From positions 1,922,001 through 1,986,000 of the forward strand of contig NZ_JACCCH010000001.1 of the NCBI RefSeq assembly GCF_013410945.1: 64,000 bases of DNA. The letters are read 5' to 3'. The position numbers were made by a program, and so were the translations under genes. Of the stretch, positions 33,975 to 45,231 are shown piece by piece (positions within the stretch are counted from its first letter, which is position 1; the number at the start of each line of letters is the position of its first letter). A model generated the notes under the pieces. The model made no database searches. It saw only the letters and a program-made list of their open reading frames with translations, and had not been told where the DNA came from. Origin of the DNA: Leifsonia sp. AK011 (GTDB taxonomy: Bacteria; Actinomycetota; Actinomycetes; Actinomycetales; Microbacteriaceae).

Positions 33975-36900
33975 CGGTCACCTCCATAATGCGTCCCCAG
34001 ACCACGTCACCATCGGGGTCCAGCCCCTCTTCGATGGCGTGCTGGCGTGTCTCCATCACCGCGGCGTAGTCCCGCGGAAGAACCTTCGTGAAGCGGGCGG
34101 CGGATTCCTCGAGATTCTCGAGCATCCTCTTGGCCACCGCGGAGTCGGTCTCGTCGAGGTGTCGCTGCAGGAGGTCACCGAGGATCTCGATGTCTGCGCT
34201 ACCCAGGGGCAGCAGCTCGAGCTCTCCCGACGCGAGGGACTCGCGGTTCACGCGCTCGGGGCGGAGGTCGTAGATGTACGCCGTACCTCCCGACATCCCT
34301 GCCCCGAGGTTCCGACCCGTGCCGCCCAGGATGACGGCGAGTCCACCCGTCATGTACTCCAGAGCGTGGTCACCGACGCCCTCGACGACAGCGGTCGCGC
34401 CCGAGTTGCGGACGAGGAAACGTTCGCCGACGATGCCGCGCAGGAACATGCTGCCCCGAGTGGCGCCGTAGCCGATGACATTGCCCGCAATCACGTTGCG
34501 CTCCGCGGGGAACACGCTGGAGCGGTGCGGGCGCACGACGATCTCGCCGCCGCACAGACCCTTGCCCACGTAGTCGTTCGTGTCGCCCTCAAGACGCAGT
34601 GTGATGCCCGACGGCATGAAGGCTCCGAGCGACTGGCCGGCGGTGCCGGTGAGACGCACCTCGATCGTGCCGGACGGCAGGCCGTTCTCGCCGTGACGCA
34701 ACGTCACCTCGTGCCCGAGCATCGTGCCGACGGCACGCTCGGTGTTGCGAATGGGCAGGTCGATCGTCACGGGAGTCCCGTGCTCGAGCGTGCCAGCGGC
34801 CAGCCGGATCAGTTCACGGTCGAAGTGCTCGTCGATCTCGTGGTCCTGCGAGGTGCGGTTGATGCGCGGTTCGTCGTCCCGGAACTGCGGCCCCTCGAGG
34901 ATCGGCGCCAGGTCGAGACCGTCTGCCTTCCAGTGCTGGACAGCACGGTCGACGTCGAGCAGCTCACGGTGGCCGATCGCCTCGTCGAGCGAGCGGAAGC
35001 CCAGCTCGGACAGGTACTCACGGATCTCCTGCGCGAGGAACTCGAAGAAGCTGACGACGAACTCCGGCTTGCCGGTGAAACGAGCGCGCAACTCGGGGTT
35101 CTGCGTGGCGACGCCAACAGGGCACGTGTCGAGGTGGCAGACGCGCATGAGGATGCAGCCTTCCACGACGAGTGGAGCCGTCGAGAAGCCGTACTCCTCG
35201 GCGCCGAGAAGCGCAGCGATGATGACATCCCTGCCCGTCTTCATCTGGCCGTCCACCTGCACGACCACGCGGTCGCGCATGTTGTTGAGCATGAGCGTCT
35301 GCTGGGTCTCAGCAAGTCCCAGCTCCCACGGGGTTCCTGCGTGCTTGAGCGAGTTGAGGGGGCTTGCGCCGGTTCCGCCGTCGTGGCCGGAGACCAGGAC
35401 GACATCCGCCTTCGCCTTCGCCACACCGGCCGCAACCGCACCAATGCCCGACTGGCTCACGAGCTTGACGTGCACGCGCGCTTCGGGGTTCGAGCGCTTC
35501 AGGTCGAAGATGAGCTGCTTGAGGTCCTCGATCGAGTAGATGTCGTGGTGCGGCGGCGGCGAGATGAGGCCGACACCAGCCGTGCCATGGCGCGTGCGTG
35601 CGATCCACGGGTACACCTTGCCCGCGGGCAGCTGGCCACCCTCGCCGGGCTTCGCGCCCTGCGCCATCTTGATCTGGATGTCCGTGGCATGCGTCAGGTA
35701 CATGCTCGTGACGCCGAAGCGTCCGGATGCCACCTGCTTGATCGCCGAACGACGAGTCGGGTCGAGCAGCCGCTCGACATCCTCGCCGCCCTCGCCCGTG
35801 TTCGAGCGGGCGCCGATGCTGTTCATGGCGATCGCGAGCGTCTCGTGGGCTTCCTTGCTGATCGAGCCGTAGCTCATCGCACCCGTGTTGAACCGCTTCA
35901 TGATGGCCTCGATGGGCTCCACCTCGTCGAGGGGAACACGCGAGCGCTCGCCCGTGCGCAGGCCGAAGAGGCCCCGCAGGGTCATCAGACTCTCGGCCTG
36001 GTCATCCACGAGCTTCGTGTAGTCACGGAAGATGTCGTAACGCTTGGACCGGGTCGCGTGCTGGAGGCGGAACACGGTCTCAGGGTTGAAGAGGTGCGGT
36101 GGCCCCTCACGGCGCCACTGGTACTCACCACCGGTGGCCAGACGCTCGTGTGCGCTCGTCGCACCGTCCTCGGGGTACGCGGCGGCGTGACGCGCCGCGT
36201 TCTCCTGCGCGATGACCTCGAGGCCAACGCCGCCGAGCAGGCTGGACGTACCCGTGAAGTACTGGTCGACGAATTCCTGCGAGAGACCGACAGCCTCGAA
36301 GGCCTGGGCGCCCGCGTAGGAGCTCACGACGGAGATGCCCATCTTCGACATGATCTTGAGAACGCCCTTGCCGAGCGCCTTGATCAGATTCTTCACGGCC
36401 TTCTCGGGCGTGAGCGAATGGATCATCCCGCTGCGGACGAGTTCCTCAGCGGTCTCCATGGCGAGATAGGGGTTGATCGCGGAGGCACCGTAGCCGACGA
36501 GCAGTGCGACGTGGTGGACTTCCCGCACATCTCCTGCCTCGACGATGAGTCCGACCTTCATGCGAGTCTCCTCGCGAATCAGGTGGTGATGCACCGCAGC
36601 GAGCATGAGCAACGACGGGATCGGTGCGAGATCCTTGTTGGAGTCGCGGTCGGAGAGCACGATGTACTGAGCACCGGCACGAATGGCCTCATCGACCTCG
36701 GTGCACATCTCGGCGAGACGGTTCTCGAGCGCCTTGGGTCCCTGGTCAACGCGGTACAGGCCTCGGACCGTGGCGCACTTGCCACCACCGGGCTGGGCGT
36801 CGATGTGCTGGATCTTCGCGAGTTCGTCGTTGTCGATGACCGGGAACTGCAGGGCCACCTGCTGCGCGTGCTCCGGGGTCGCCGTGAGCAGGTTGCGCTC

Positions 36901-38541
36901 CGGCCCGAGACCGAGCGCCATCGAGGTGACGACCTCCTCGCGGATCGAGTCCAGCGGGGGGTTGGTCACCTGTGCGAACTGCTGGGTGAAGTAGTCGAAG
37001 AGCAGACGCGGTCGCTCGGACAGCACCGCGATGGGAGTGTCCGACCCCATGGCTCCGAGCGGCTCGGCCGCGTTCTGGGCCATGGGGGTGATGAGGATGC
37101 GCACTTCCTCCTCGGTGTACCCGAAGGTGCGCTGGCGCCGCACGACCGATGCAGGCGTGTGCACGATGTGCTCACGCTCTGGCAGGTCCGCAAGGGCGAT
37201 ACGGCCCTCGTCGAGCCACTCGGCCCACGGCTGTGACCCGGCGAGTTCAGCCTTGACCTCGTCGTCCTCGATGATGCGGCCCTCGACGGTGTCGACGAGG
37301 AACATCTTTCCCGGGCGCAGGCGGCCCTTGCGCACGACCTTGCTCGGCTCGACGTCGAGAACGCCGATCTCGCTGGCGAGCACGACAAGTCCATCGTCGG
37401 TGACGAGGTAGCGGCCGGGGCGAAGACCATTGCGGTCGAGCGTTGCACCGACGAGCGACCCGTCGGTGAAGACGAGGGCGGCCGGGCCGTCCCACGGCTC
37501 CATGAGCATCGAGTGGTACTCATAGAACGCACGCTTGGTGGGGTCGATGTCGGCCTGGTTCTCCCAGGCTTCGGGAACCATCATCATCATGGCGTGCGGC
37601 AGGCTGCGACCCGCAAGGTTCAGCAGCTCCACGACCTCATCGAATGAGGCGGAGTCACTCGCACCGGGGGTGTTGATGGGCAGGATCGAGCGGATGTCAC
37701 CGAGCACATCGCTCTCAAGCTGCGACTGGCGCGCCCGCATCCAGTTGCGGTTGCCCTGAACCGTGTTGATCTCGCCGTTGTGCGCGATCATCCGGAACGG
37801 CTGCGCGAGCGGCCAGGAGGGGAAGGTGTTCGTCGAGTACCGCGAGTGGACGAGAGCGAGCTTCGAGACGAACCGCTCGTCGGAGAGGTCGGGGTAGAAC
37901 GGCTCCAGCTGGAGCGTCGTCACCATGCCCTTGTAGACGAGAGTGCGCGACGAGAGCGACGGGAAGTAGGCGTAGAGCTCGTGCTCGGCGCGCTTGCGCA
38001 AGCGGAACACCTGCCGCTCGAGTTCGAGCCCGCCTGCTGTTCCCTTTCCGGTGTCCACCGTCGACTGCAGGAAGAGCTGCTCGAACGCCGGCATGGCGGC
38101 GCGGGCGAGGTTGCCCAGCTGGGACGGTTCCACGGGAACCTCGCGCCATCCGAGCACGCGAAGGCTCTCGGACTCAGCGAGGCGGGCAATTCCGGCCTTG
38201 ACCTCGTTGCGCTCGGTCTCGTCCGTCGGCAGGAATGCCATTCCAACGGCGTAACGTCCGGGCGCGGGGAGCTCGAAGTCGACCACCGCACGCAGGAACG
38301 CGTCGGGGATCTGCGTGACGATACCGGCGCCGTCGCCGGTGCCCGCGTCGGACCCCACAGCACCGCGGTGCTCGAGGTTGCGAAGGGCCCCGAGTGCGGT
38401 GTCGATGATGTCGTGACCGGCGGTTCCACGAAGGGTCGCAACCATCGCGAGCCCACAGGCGTCACGTTCGTTGCGCGGGTCGTAAAGACCCGTTGCTGCG
38501 GGAGTGGAGCTGAAGCGCTCGAAGGCTGGCGTGAGAGCCAT
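33967..38541 (-). CDS. gltB: Glutamate synthase (NADPH), large subunit
   Basis: GltB hydrolyses glutamine and reductively aminates 2-oxoglutarate. The 1,524-residue protein begins with a short propeptide (28 residues). The catalytic Cys29 in [12 protein letters not shown] becomes the N-terminal nucleophile after cleavage. The FMN/2-oxoglutarate domain contains [12 protein letters not shown] and [14 protein letters not shown]; the 3Fe-4S cysteines are in [15 protein letters not shown]. The C-terminal beta-helix is Gly-rich ([11 protein letters not shown]). The frame extends 44 codons upstream, but the ATG at 38539-38541 is chosen for the propeptide length and the GAGGA before it. Confidence 0.98.
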   Translation of the reverse strand: MALTPAFERFSSTPAATGLYDPRNERDACGLAMVATLRGTAGHDIIDTALGALRNLEHRGAVGSDAGTGDGAGIVTQIPDAFLRAVVDFELPAPGRYAVGMAFLPTDETERNEVKAGIARLAESESLRVLGWREVPVEPSQLGNLARAAMPAFEQLFLQSTVDTGKGTAGGLELERQVFRLRKRAEHELYAYFPSLSSRTLVYKGMVTTLQLEPFYPDLSDERFVSKLALVHSRYSTNTFPSWPLAQPFRMIAHNGEINTVQGNRNWMRARQSQLESDVLGDIRSILPINTPGASDSASFDEVVELLNLAGRSLPHAMMMMVPEAWENQADIDPTKRAFYEYHSMLMEPWDGPAALVFTDGSLVGATLDRNGLRPGRYLVTDDGLVVLASEIGVLDVEPSKVVRKGRLRPGKMFLVDTVEGRIIEDDEVKAELAGSQPWAEWLDEGRIALADLPEREHIVHTPASVVRRQRTFGYTEEEVRILITPMAQNAAEPLGAMGSDTPIAVLSERPRLLFDYFTQQFAQVTNPPLDSIREEVVTSMALGLGPERNLLTATPEHAQQVALQFPVIDNDELAKIQHIDAQPGGGKCATVRGLYRVDQGPKALENRLAEMCTEVDEAIRAGAQYIVLSDRDSNKDLAPIPSLLMLAAVHHHLIREETRMKVGLIVEAGDVREVHHVALLVGYGASAINPYLAMETAEELVRSGMIHSLTPEKAVKNLIKALGKGVLKIMSKMGISVVSSYAGAQAFEAVGLSQEFVDQYFTGTSSLLGGVGLEVIAQENAARHAAAYPEDGATSAHERLATGGEYQWRREGPPHLFNPETVFRLQHATRSKRYDIFRDYTKLVDDQAESLMTLRGLFGLRTGERSRVPLDEVEPIEAIMKRFNTGAMSYGSISKEAHETLAIAMNSIGARSNTGEGGEDVERLLDPTRRSAIKQVASGRFGVTSMYLTHATDIQIKMAQGAKPGEGGQLPAGKVYPWIARTRHGTAGVGLISPPPHHDIYSIEDLKQLIFDLKRSNPEARVHVKLVSQSGIGAVAAGVAKAKADVVLVSGHDGGTGASPLNSLKHAGTPWELGLAETQQTLMLNNMRDRVVVQVDGQMKTGRDVIIAALLGAEEYGFSTAPLVVEGCILMRVCHLDTCPVGVATQNPELRARFTGKPEFVVSFFEFLAQEIREYLSELGFRSLDEAIGHRELLDVDRAVQHWKADGLDLAPILEGPQFRDDEPRINRTSQDHEIDEHFDRELIRLAAGTLEHGTPVTIDLPIRNTERAVGTMLGHEVTLRHGENGLPSGTIEVRLTGTAGQSLGAFMPSGITLRLEGDTNDYVGKGLCGGEIVVRPHRSSVFPAERNVIAGNVIGYGATRGSMFLRGIVGERFLVRNSGATAVVEGVGDHALEYMTGGLAVILGGTGRNLGAGMSGGTAYIYDLRPERVNRESLASGELELLPLGSADIEILGDLLQRHLDETDSAVAKRMLENLEESAARFTKVLPRDYAAVMETRQHAIEEGLDPDGDVVWGRIMEVTGG

Positions 38542-38602
38542 GGCTACCGTCCTCACGTTGGTGCTGGAACTGCGGGACGTCGGCGGCCCAAGGGGAATGT
38601 GA

Positions 38603-38624
38603 GTCCTCGAGGGTCTACGAGGAC
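38603..38624 (-). terminator. Weak hairpin at the end of lgt
   Basis: GTCCTCG at 38603-38609 and CGAGGAC at 38618-38624 are reverse complements with an 8-base loop that holds the lgt stop codon. There is no T-run. It may reduce read-through from lgt into gltB. Confidence 0.3.
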
Positions 38625-39730
38625 GGGGTGCTTGATCCGCTTGTGGCGGCCAACTCGTGCTCTTCCGCGGCATCGTCGCCGTCGTCGTCGGAGTCTGAGT
38701 AGGTCTCGGTCGAGTCTACAGCACCCCCCGCGCTCCACTCGCGACCGGGCAGGTACGGGCTCGGCTCCTGGCCGGGATGACGACGACGCTGCACGAGGAA
38801 CAGGATGATTCCGAGCACGATCAGAACGATCGCTCCCCAGACGTTCGACCGCAGGCCGAGGAAGACCTCGCTCGGGTCGACGCGGATCGACTCGAAGATC
38901 ACGCGGCCCACGCCGTACCAGATCATGTACAGCGCCCAGACCTTGCCCCACTGCAGGCGAGGTTGGGTGTCCCCCACCGGTACCAGGACGTTCACGCCGA
39001 GGATACGGCGCTTCTGGAGCCGGAACTGGCGCTCCATCGTGAGCAGGAAGACGATGCCGATCGTGTTCCAGATCATCTCGTAGAGGAACGTGGGGTGGAA
39101 CAGGGTGCCGTCGGGAAGGCCCACGGGGATCGCCGGGTTGTCAGCCGGGATCTCAAGACCCCAGGGAAGGTCGGTCGGGAGGCCGAAGAGTTCGTGGTTG
39201 AAGTAGTTACCGAGGCGCCCGAGCACCTGCGCGAGCAGCATGGCGGGAGCGAGGGCGTCCGCGAACGTCCAGAAACGAAGGCCAGCGAAACGGCAGCCGA
39301 TGTAGGCGCCGATCGCTCCACCGATGAGCGAGCCGATGATGGCGTTGCCGCCACTCCAGATGGCCCACACACTGTTCGGGTTCAGCGCTCCGTCGACGAA
39401 GAGGCTCCACGGTTCGGAACCAGGTCCGAAGTAGTCGCCGAGATGAGTGAGCACGTGGTACGCACGGGCACCCACGAGTCCCAGGGGAACGGCCCAGATG
39501 ATCACGTCGAGAACGACGCCGGGCTCGGCCCCGCGCGCCTTCAGACGTCGGTTGACCCAGAGGGTCGCAAGCACGATCCCGATGAGGATGATGACCGCGT
39601 AGGTCGTGATGCGCAGAGGGAAAGGAAGCTCCCAACCAAAGGTCGACTCGAGCCATGCTGCGATGTTGATCTCCCTCCAGGCATCAGGAGGGCTTGGGAT
39701 GCTGAGCGGCACGAAGGACAAGCCGGTCAC
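38615..39730 (-). CDS. lgt: Prolipoprotein diacylglyceryl transferase
   Basis: Lgt attaches diacylglycerol from phosphatidylglycerol to the lipobox Cys of prelipoproteins in the cytoplasmic membrane. The 371-residue protein has about seven membrane segments. [14 protein letters not shown] is at about residues 83-96, the Lgt signature [17 protein letters not shown], then [11 protein letters not shown] and [12 protein letters not shown]. About 60 residues at the C-terminus form a hydrophilic Asp/Glu/Ser-rich cytosolic tail, common in actinobacterial Lgt. The start is GTG at 39728-39730. It follows trpA by 15 bases, so it probably shares the trp transcript. Confidence 0.97.
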   Translation of the reverse strand: MTGLSFVPLSIPSPPDAWREINIAAWLESTFGWELPFPLRITTYAVIILIGIVLATLWVNRRLKARGAEPGVVLDVIIWAVPLGLVGARAYHVLTHLGDYFGPGSEPWSLFVDGALNPNSVWAIWSGGNAIIGSLIGGAIGAYIGCRFAGLRFWTFADALAPAMLLAQVLGRLGNYFNHELFGLPTDLPWGLEIPADNPAIPVGLPDGTLFHPTFLYEMIWNTIGIVFLLTMERQFRLQKRRILGVNVLVPVGDTQPRLQWGKVWALYMIWYGVGRVIFESIRVDPSEVFLGLRSNVWGAIVLIVLGIILFLVQRRRHPGQEPSPYLPGREWSAGGAVDSTETYSDSDDDGDDAAEEHELAATSGSSTPSS

Positions 39731-39745
39731 CTTTCTGAGAGGGAA

Positions 39746-40531
39746 CTACGCGAGTCTAGTACCGGTGGCAAGGTCGGCAGCGGTGCGAGCGACCGCGCTC
39801 ACTCCCCCATCGGCGAGGGCCTTGACGAGTGCGGAACCGACGATCGCACCATCGGCGTACGCGAGGACCTCGCGTACCTGGTCGGCCGTGGAGATACCGA
39901 GCCCGACACAGGCAGAGGTGGATCCCGCCTCGCGAAGCCTGGTCACGAGCGTTCGAGCGGCGGAGTCGACGTCGTTGCGTGCTCCCGTGATGCCCATGGT
40001 GGACACCGCGTAGACGAAACCGCGGCTGAGGTCGACGGCCTGCCGCAACCTCGCATCCGTCGAGGACGGTGCCGCGAGGAACACGCGGTCCAGGTCGTCC
40101 CGATCGGATGCAGCGAGCCATTCAGATCCCTCATCGGGGATCAGGTCCGGCGTGATGAGGCCGGCCCCGCCTGCGGCCAGGAGATCGTCGGCGAAACGAT
40201 CGACGCCGTACTGGACCACGGGGTTCCAGTACGTCATGACGAGAACCGGGATGTCCACGCGCGACGTGATCTCGCGCACGGCGTCGAACCCCTGCGCGAG
40301 CTTGAACCCGTTCGCGAGGGCACTCTGGGTCGCCTTCTGGATGACCGTGCCATCCATCACCGGGTCGGAGTACGGCAGGCCGAGCTCGATGACGTCGACG
40401 CCATTCTCCGCAAGGGCGACTGCCGCATCGATGCTCGTCGCGAGGTCGGGGAACCCCACGGGGAGGTAGCCGACGAGCGCTCCTGACCCTGCATCACGAC
40501 GAGCGGAGATCGCCTCCGCAACGCGGCTCAT
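39746..40531 (-). CDS. trpA: Tryptophan synthase alpha chain
   Basis: TrpA cleaves indole-3-glycerol phosphate to indole and passes it by tunnel to TrpB. The 261-residue TIM barrel has the catalytic Glu and Asp in [19 protein letters not shown] (about residues 45-63) and [22 protein letters not shown], followed by [11 protein letters not shown] and [10 protein letters not shown]. The ATG overlaps the trpB stop by 4 bases (ATGA), implying coupled translation. Confidence 0.98.
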   Translation of the reverse strand: MSRVAEAISARRDAGSGALVGYLPVGFPDLATSIDAAVALAENGVDVIELGLPYSDPVMDGTVIQKATQSALANGFKLAQGFDAVREITSRVDIPVLVMTYWNPVVQYGVDRFADDLLAAGGAGLITPDLIPDEGSEWLAASDRDDLDRVFLAAPSSTDARLRQAVDLSRGFVYAVSTMGITGARNDVDSAARTLVTRLREAGSTSACVGLGISTADQVREVLAYADGAIVGSALVKALADGGVSAVARTAADLATGTRLA

Positions 40532-41727
40532 TGGGCATCCAGGATGTCGAAGTACGCGCCAGCGGTCTCCATGTCCTTGTCCCCGCGCCCGGAGAGGTTG
40601 ACCAGGATGATCGACTCTGGGCCGAGTTCACGACCGAGGGCGAGCGTGCCGGCCAGAGCGTGCGAGGACTCGATCGCCGGGATGATGCCCTCGGTGCGCG
40701 ACAGCAGACGGAGAGCTTGCATGGCCTCGTCGTCCGTGATCGGCAAGTAGTTCGCCCTCCCGATGTCGTGGAGCCACGCGTGCTCTGGGCCGACTCCCGG
40801 GTAGTCGAGTCCCGCCGAGATCGAGTGCGATTCGATCGTCTGGCCGTCCTCGTCCTGGAGCATGTAGCTCTTCGCGCCGTGCAGCACTCCGGGACGACCT
40901 CTGGTGAGGGTTGCGGCGTGGCGCTCGGTCAGGTGCCCCTCGCCCGCGGCCTCGTACCCGTAGAGGGCGACTTCGGGATCGTCGAGGAAGGCGTGGAAGA
41001 TCCCGATGGCGTTGCTACCACCGCCGACACAGGCCGTGACGGCATCCGGAAGACGGCCCGTGAGCTCGAGCACCTGCTGACGCGCCTCCTCGCCGATGAT
41101 CTTGTGGAAGTCACGGACCATCACCGGGAACGGATGGGGCCCCGCGACGGTGCCGAGAAGGTAGTGGGTCGTGTCGACATTGGCCACCCAGTCACGGAGC
41201 GCGTCGTTGATGGCGTCCTTGAGGGTCCGCGAGCCGGTCGTGACCGGGATGACCTCCGCGCCGAGAAGACGCATACGAGCGACGTTCAGCGCCTGGCGCT
41301 CGGTGTCGACCTCGCCCATGTAGACGACGCATTCCATGCCGAAGAGCGCAGCCGCCGTGGCGGTGGCTACGCCGTGCTGGCCTGCGCCGGTCTCCGCGAT
41401 GAGGCGCTTCTTGCCGAGGCGGCGTGCGAGCAGCGCCTGGCCGAGCACGTTGTTGATCTTGTGCGATCCCGTGTGGTTGAGGTCCTCCCGCTTCAGGATG
41501 ACGCGGGCTCCCCCGGCGTGTTCCGCGAAGCGCGGCACCTCCGTGATGATCGACGGACGGCCCGTGTACGTTGCGTGGAGCGCAGCGAGTTCGGCCTGGA
41601 AGGCCGGATCGGTGCGGGCGTCGCGGTACGCGGCATCCAGCTCGTCCAGTGCAGCGATCAGGGACTCGGGGACGAAACGTCCACCGAAGTCTCCGAAATA
41701 GGGTCCTACTTCGTCGCGATACTTCAT
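40528..41727 (-). CDS. trpB: Tryptophan synthase beta chain
   Basis: TrpB condenses indole with serine using pyridoxal phosphate. In the 399-residue protein the PLP-binding Lys90 lies in [14 protein letters not shown]. The PLP phosphate loop is [15 protein letters not shown], and [14 protein letters not shown] and the C-terminal LSGRGDKDM are also present. The start overlaps the trpC stop by 4 bases. The frame is normal and complete. Confidence 0.98.
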   Translation of the reverse strand: MKYRDEVGPYFGDFGGRFVPESLIAALDELDAAYRDARTDPAFQAELAALHATYTGRPSIITEVPRFAEHAGGARVILKREDLNHTGSHKINNVLGQALLARRLGKKRLIAETGAGQHGVATATAAALFGMECVVYMGEVDTERQALNVARMRLLGAEVIPVTTGSRTLKDAINDALRDWVANVDTTHYLLGTVAGPHPFPVMVRDFHKIIGEEARQQVLELTGRLPDAVTACVGGGSNAIGIFHAFLDDPEVALYGYEAAGEGHLTERHAATLTRGRPGVLHGAKSYMLQDEDGQTIESHSISAGLDYPGVGPEHAWLHDIGRANYLPITDDEAMQALRLLSRTEGIIPAIESSHALAGTLALGRELGPESIILVNLSGRGDKDMETAGAYFDILDAQ

Positions 41728-42494
41728 GAGTTCAGGAACTTTCGGAGTGTGGCGACCGGGTCCCCGGTCACGAGGGCTTCGCCGACGAGGACGACGTCGG
41801 CGCCGGCGCGGCGATAGTGCGCGACATCCTCCGGGGTCTTCACGGCGGATTCTGCGATGCGGATGACACCGTCCGGGAGCTCGCCGGCGAGCCTGCCGAA
41901 CAGGTCCTGGTCGAGCTCGAACGTACTGAGGTCCCGCGCGTTGACGCCAATGACGTCAGCGCCGACATCCAGGGCCCGCTTCACCTCGTCGGCGGAGTGG
42001 GTCTCGACGAGTGGCGTCATGCCGAGGTCGCCGACGAGGCCGTACAGCTCCGAGAGCGTTGGCTGGTCGAGCGCGGCGACGATGAGGAGCACGAGGTCCG
42101 CTCCCGAGGCTCGGGCCTCGAACACCTGGTACGGCTCGGCGATGAAATCCTTGCGCAGGACCGGGATGCTGATAGCGGCGCGCACCGCCTCGAGATCCGC
42201 GAGCGATCCACCGAAGCGGCGACCCTCGGTGAGGACGCTCACCGCACTCGCGCCGCCCTGCTCGTAGTCCGAGGCGAGGGATGCCGGGTCGGGGATGTCG
42301 GCGAGCGGTCCGCGCGAGGGGCTCGCACGCTTGACCTCAGCGATGATGCGTACCGTCTCGCGGCGCGAGAGAGCTGCGCGAGCGTCGAGCGCGGCAGGGC
42401 GCGCGAGGGCGTCAGCCTCGACCTGGGCGAGACTGCGAGCATCACGACGATCCGAAGCGTCGTGAAGGGCTCCGGCTACGAGGTCGGCCAGCAC
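41724..42494 (-). CDS. trpC: Indole-3-glycerol phosphate synthase
   Basis: TrpC closes the indole ring from CdRP in tryptophan synthesis. The 256-residue TIM barrel shows the catalytic Lys in [56 protein letters not shown] and [25 protein letters not shown] (shown in part). It overlaps trpB by 4 bases and starts directly after the HGxxPAAW gene. trpD, trpG and trpF are not in the window; in actinobacteria the TrpF step is often done by PriA/HisA. Confidence 0.98.
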   Translation of the reverse strand: MLADLVAGALHDASDRRDARSLAQVEADALARPAALDARAALSRRETVRIIAEVKRASPSRGPLADIPDPASLASDYEQGGASAVSVLTEGRRFGGSLADLEAVRAAISIPVLRKDFIAEPYQVFEARASGADLVLLIVAALDQPTLSELYGLVGDLGMTPLVETHSADEVKRALDVGADVIGVNARDLSTFELDQDLFGRLAGELPDGVIRIAESAVKTPEDVAHYRRAGADVVLVGEALVTGDPVATLRKFLNS

Positions 42495-42722
42495 CTAGTC
42501 GTGCGCCTTCTGTGTCAGCTTGGCCCCGCCGACGCCGTAGCCGGCGCGCGAGAGAATCCAGCCGACGATCGCTCCGACCACCACGAGGACGGCCGAACCG
42601 ATGACGATCCAGGGAAGGTCGAAGAAGAATGCGACGGTCCCGATCGTGAATCCGACCAGCATGATGATGACGGCCGTCCAGGCGGCCGGTGAGTTTCCGT
42701 GGCCGGGGTCTGACTCGCTCAT
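42495..42722 (-). CDS. HGxxPAAW family small membrane protein
   Basis: A 75-residue protein with the motif HGNSPAAW at residues 9-16, two membrane segments (about 17-32 and 36-54) and a basic tail. It matches the HGxxPAAW family found in actinobacterial trp operons, function unknown. The frame is open far upstream, but the ATG at 42720-42722 (MSESDPGHG) is the sensible start: the upstream codons lack hydrophobic pattern and overlap the preceding gene. It ends one base before trpC and lies 40 bases after the Trp-operon membrane protein. Confidence 0.85.
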   Translation of the reverse strand: MSESDPGHGNSPAAWTAVIIMLVGFTIGTVAFFFDLPWIVIGSAVLVVVGAIVGWILSRAGYGVGGAKLTQKAHD

Positions 42723-42762
42723 CGATCTCCGTTCGTTGGGGTGCTCGTCAATTCTAAGGGGA

Positions 42763-43347
42763 TCACCGGGCTCCCGATGTCGGATCGCGGCCCTCACTGA
42801 GGGCGTCCCAGACGTCGGCGGGGGTTTCCTCCCCATCGGCATTCTCCAGGCGCACGGCTTGGAACCGGCGGGGCGAGCCACCCCATGATCGGGAGGTCAC
42901 GATGACGACAAGGCCGAGGATCACGATCAGCGACCCGATCACCATCGTGACAGTGGGCCAGGCGGTCGGTGAGATGCTGGCGACAAGTTCACGTAGTGAT
43001 TGGGAGCCCGCGAGGCCGGTGGCCTCGGAGATCGTCGAGGTTGCGGCGGAGATGGGATCCGCGACGGCGATGACACCGGAGGCGATGACCAGACCACCGA
43101 TCGACACGGCGAGAACGCCCAGGATGATGCGGAAGACGGGGCCAGCGATCGACAGCGCGCCGACGAGCGCGAGCACGCTCAGGCCGAGCGCCGCGAGCCC
43201 GCCCGCTGCAGCCTCTCCCGGCACGACGACCTCGTCGCCAGTGGTGAGGGTGACGGAGTACCAGTCCTGTGTCCACGCGAGGAGGGCCAACGCGCCGAGC
43301 ACGACGCCAGCCGCCAGAATCGAGTACTTGAGCCTGCGGCCGTTCAT
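42763..43347 (-). CDS. Trp biosynthesis-associated membrane protein (TIGR02234 type)
   Basis: A 194-residue membrane protein with about four hydrophobic segments. It begins MNGRRLKYSILAAGVVLGAL and has AWTQDWYSVTL after the first segment, which is the hallmark of the family found between trpE and trpC in actinobacteria. The extracellular loop after the third segment and a cytosolic C-terminal tail (GGSPRRFQAVRLENADG) complete it. Its start overlaps the end of trpE by 4 bases. The role is unknown; the constant trp context suggests transport or sensing of a tryptophan-related compound, which is inference. Confidence 0.88.
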   Translation of the reverse strand: MNGRRLKYSILAAGVVLGALALLAWTQDWYSVTLTTGDEVVVPGEAAAGGLAALGLSVLALVGALSIAGPVFRIILGVLAVSIGGLVIASGVIAVADPISAATSTISEATGLAGSQSLRELVASISPTAWPTVTMVIGSLIVILGLVVIVTSRSWGGSPRRFQAVRLENADGEETPADVWDALSEGRDPTSGAR

Positions 43348-44864
43348 GGCACGCGACGAAGGGCGTTCGCGACCGCGACGGCCCGGAGCGGCGCAGCAGC
43401 CTTGTTCTGGGACTCCTCGAACTCCGCGTCCGGGTCTGAGTCCGCCACCAGGCCGGCGCCGGCCTGCACGCGTGCGAGTCCGCCGGCGATCACGGCAGTC
43501 CGAATAGCGATCGCGAGGTCGGCATCCCCGGCGAAGTCGAAGTAGCCGACCACTCCCCCGTAGACCCCGCGCTGGGCGGGTTCGAGGTCATCGATGATCT
43601 CGAGGGCACGCGGCTTCGGCGCGCCCGAGAGCGTTCCCGCCGGGAAGGTCGCGCGGAAGACATCGACAGCGTTCGCCGCCGGGCGCAGGTTGCCCTCGAC
43701 AGACGAAACGAGATGCATGATGTGGCTGAAACGCTCCACCTGCATGAACTCGGTCACCTCGACGGAGCCCGCCCGGCAGACCTTCTGGAGGTCGTTGCGT
43801 GCGAGATCGACGAGCATGAGGTGCTCGGCCTTCTCCTTGTCGTCGGCCAGCAGCTCATCGGCGAGGTCGAGATCGCGCTCGGGTGTCTCCCCGCGCGGAC
43901 GCGATCCTGCGATGGGATGCATGTAGACGCGGTCCCCGGTCACTTTGACCAGGGCCTCCGGACTCGAACCGATGATCGAGTACGACTCTCCCTCTGGCGA
44001 CACGAGGCTGAGGAAGTACATGTACGGCGACGGGTTGAGCGTGCGCAGCACACGGTAGACATCGAGGGGCTCCGCCGAGATCTCGTGGTCGAACCGCTGC
44101 GAGATCACGACCTGGAAAACGTCGCCGTCCACGATGTGCTGCTTCGAGCGCTCCACGGCCGCAACGAACTCGTCCTTCGTGACGCGATGGGTCGGTGACG
44201 GTGCGATGCTGAGATCGACGTGGGCAAGCGCCGCCTCCGATGGCTGCGCGAGACCCTGCTGCAAGTGATCGAGACGCGTTTGGGCGTCGTCCCACAACTC
44301 CGATTCGTCCTGGACACCGTCGCCGAGTGCCGTCGCGATCAGCTGCACCGTGCCGAAGCGGTGATCCAGCACGATGAGTTCGGAGACGAAACCGAGTGCC
44401 TGACCGGGAATCGCGAAGTCAGCGGGCGGCGCATCGGGCAACCGTTCGAGTTGACGGATCGCCTCCCAGCCGATGAAACCCACGAGACCACCGGTGAGGG
44501 GCGGGTGACCCTCGACGCGCGGCGTCGACCAGCGGGAGTACAGGTGTGCGACCGCGTCAAGCGGGGTAGCGGGGATACCACCCAGGGCACGCTCGGCGGA
44601 GAGCCCGTAGTCGAGCCACACGGGCGCGTCATCCTGCTGCGTGAGTACACCGAATGTGGAGACGCCGACGAAGGAGAAGCGGGACCAGATGCCGCCCTGC
44701 TCCGCTGATTCCAGGAGGAAAGTGCCTGGACGCCCGGCCGCGAGCTTGCGGTAGATGCCCACCGGGGTCTCGCCGTCGGCGAAGAGTTCACGGATGACGG
44801 GAACGACACGATGCCCTGCCGCGATCCTGGCCCCGAAATCCTCACGGGTGGTCGTGTTACTCAT
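43344..44864 (-). CDS. trpE: Anthranilate synthase component I
   Basis: TrpE converts chorismate to anthranilate with ammonia from TrpG. The 506-residue protein has the tryptophan feedback site FLLESAEQGGIWSRFSFVG (about residues 49-67) and the chorismate-binding C-terminal half: PSPYMYFLSL, IGSSPEALVKV, PIAGSRPRGETPERD, LMLVDLARNDL, GTLSGAPKPRA and YGGVVGYFDFAGD. The LLES motif indicates feedback inhibition. Its ATG overlaps the hisI stop by 8 bases, linking the his and trp genes in one transcript. No leader-peptide attenuator is possible here because hisI occupies the upstream DNA. Confidence 0.98.
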   Translation of the reverse strand: MSNTTTREDFGARIAAGHRVVPVIRELFADGETPVGIYRKLAAGRPGTFLLESAEQGGIWSRFSFVGVSTFGVLTQQDDAPVWLDYGLSAERALGGIPATPLDAVAHLYSRWSTPRVEGHPPLTGGLVGFIGWEAIRQLERLPDAPPADFAIPGQALGFVSELIVLDHRFGTVQLIATALGDGVQDESELWDDAQTRLDHLQQGLAQPSEAALAHVDLSIAPSPTHRVTKDEFVAAVERSKQHIVDGDVFQVVISQRFDHEISAEPLDVYRVLRTLNPSPYMYFLSLVSPEGESYSIIGSSPEALVKVTGDRVYMHPIAGSRPRGETPERDLDLADELLADDKEKAEHLMLVDLARNDLQKVCRAGSVEVTEFMQVERFSHIMHLVSSVEGNLRPAANAVDVFRATFPAGTLSGAPKPRALEIIDDLEPAQRGVYGGVVGYFDFAGDADLAIAIRTAVIAGGLARVQAGAGLVADSDPDAEFEESQNKAAAPLRAVAVANALRRVP

Positions 44865-45231
44865 CGATACCCCCGATCATCGGTTCCAGCGGGTCGACAT
44901 CGAAGCACGCGTGCGCGCCCGTGTGGCATGCGGGACCGTGCTGCTCGACGGTCACGAGAAGTGTGTCATCGTCGCAGTCGAGTGCTGCGCCGCGGACGAG
45001 CTGGATGTTGCCGCTCGTGTCGCCCTTGCGCCAGTACTCCTGCCGACTGCGACTCCAGAATGTCACCCTGCCCTGGGTCAACGTGCGACGCAGAGCCTCA
45101 CGATCCATGTATCCGAGCATGAGGACGTCCCGAGTCGACTCCTCCTGAATGATTGCGGGGAGCAGGCCATCCTTGTCGAAGGTCACCCGGTCGAGCACCT
45201 CGACCACGCTCTCGTCGGTCAGTTGGCTCAT
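44857..45231 (-). CDS. hisI: Phosphoribosyl-AMP cyclohydrolase
   Basis: HisI opens the adenine ring of PR-AMP in histidine synthesis, using zinc. The 124-residue single-domain form contains [35 protein letters not shown], the Asp triad [10 protein letters not shown] and the Cys site [12 protein letters not shown]. The PR-ATP pyrophosphatase is separate (hisE, 46864-47127). It overlaps hisF by 4 bases and trpE by 8. Confidence 0.97.
   Translation of the reverse strand: MSQLTDESVVEVLDRVTFDKDGLLPAIIQEESTRDVLMLGYMDREALRRTLTQGRVTFWSRSRQEYWRKGDTSGNIQLVRGAALDCDDDTLLVTVEQHGPACHTGAHACFDVDPLEPMIGGIDE

Noticed and set aside
33949-37236. A 1,095-codon open frame antisense to gltB
   Set aside because: High third-position GC in gltB suppresses stop codons on the opposite strand. 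The antisense product is Arg/Gly/Asp/Val-rich without domains, and gltB itself has full GltB motifs.
44865-45231. Tryptophan leader-peptide attenuator in front of trpE
   Set aside because: The DNA upstream of trpE is hisI coding sequence that overlaps trpE. There is no short Trp-rich frame followed by alternative hairpins.
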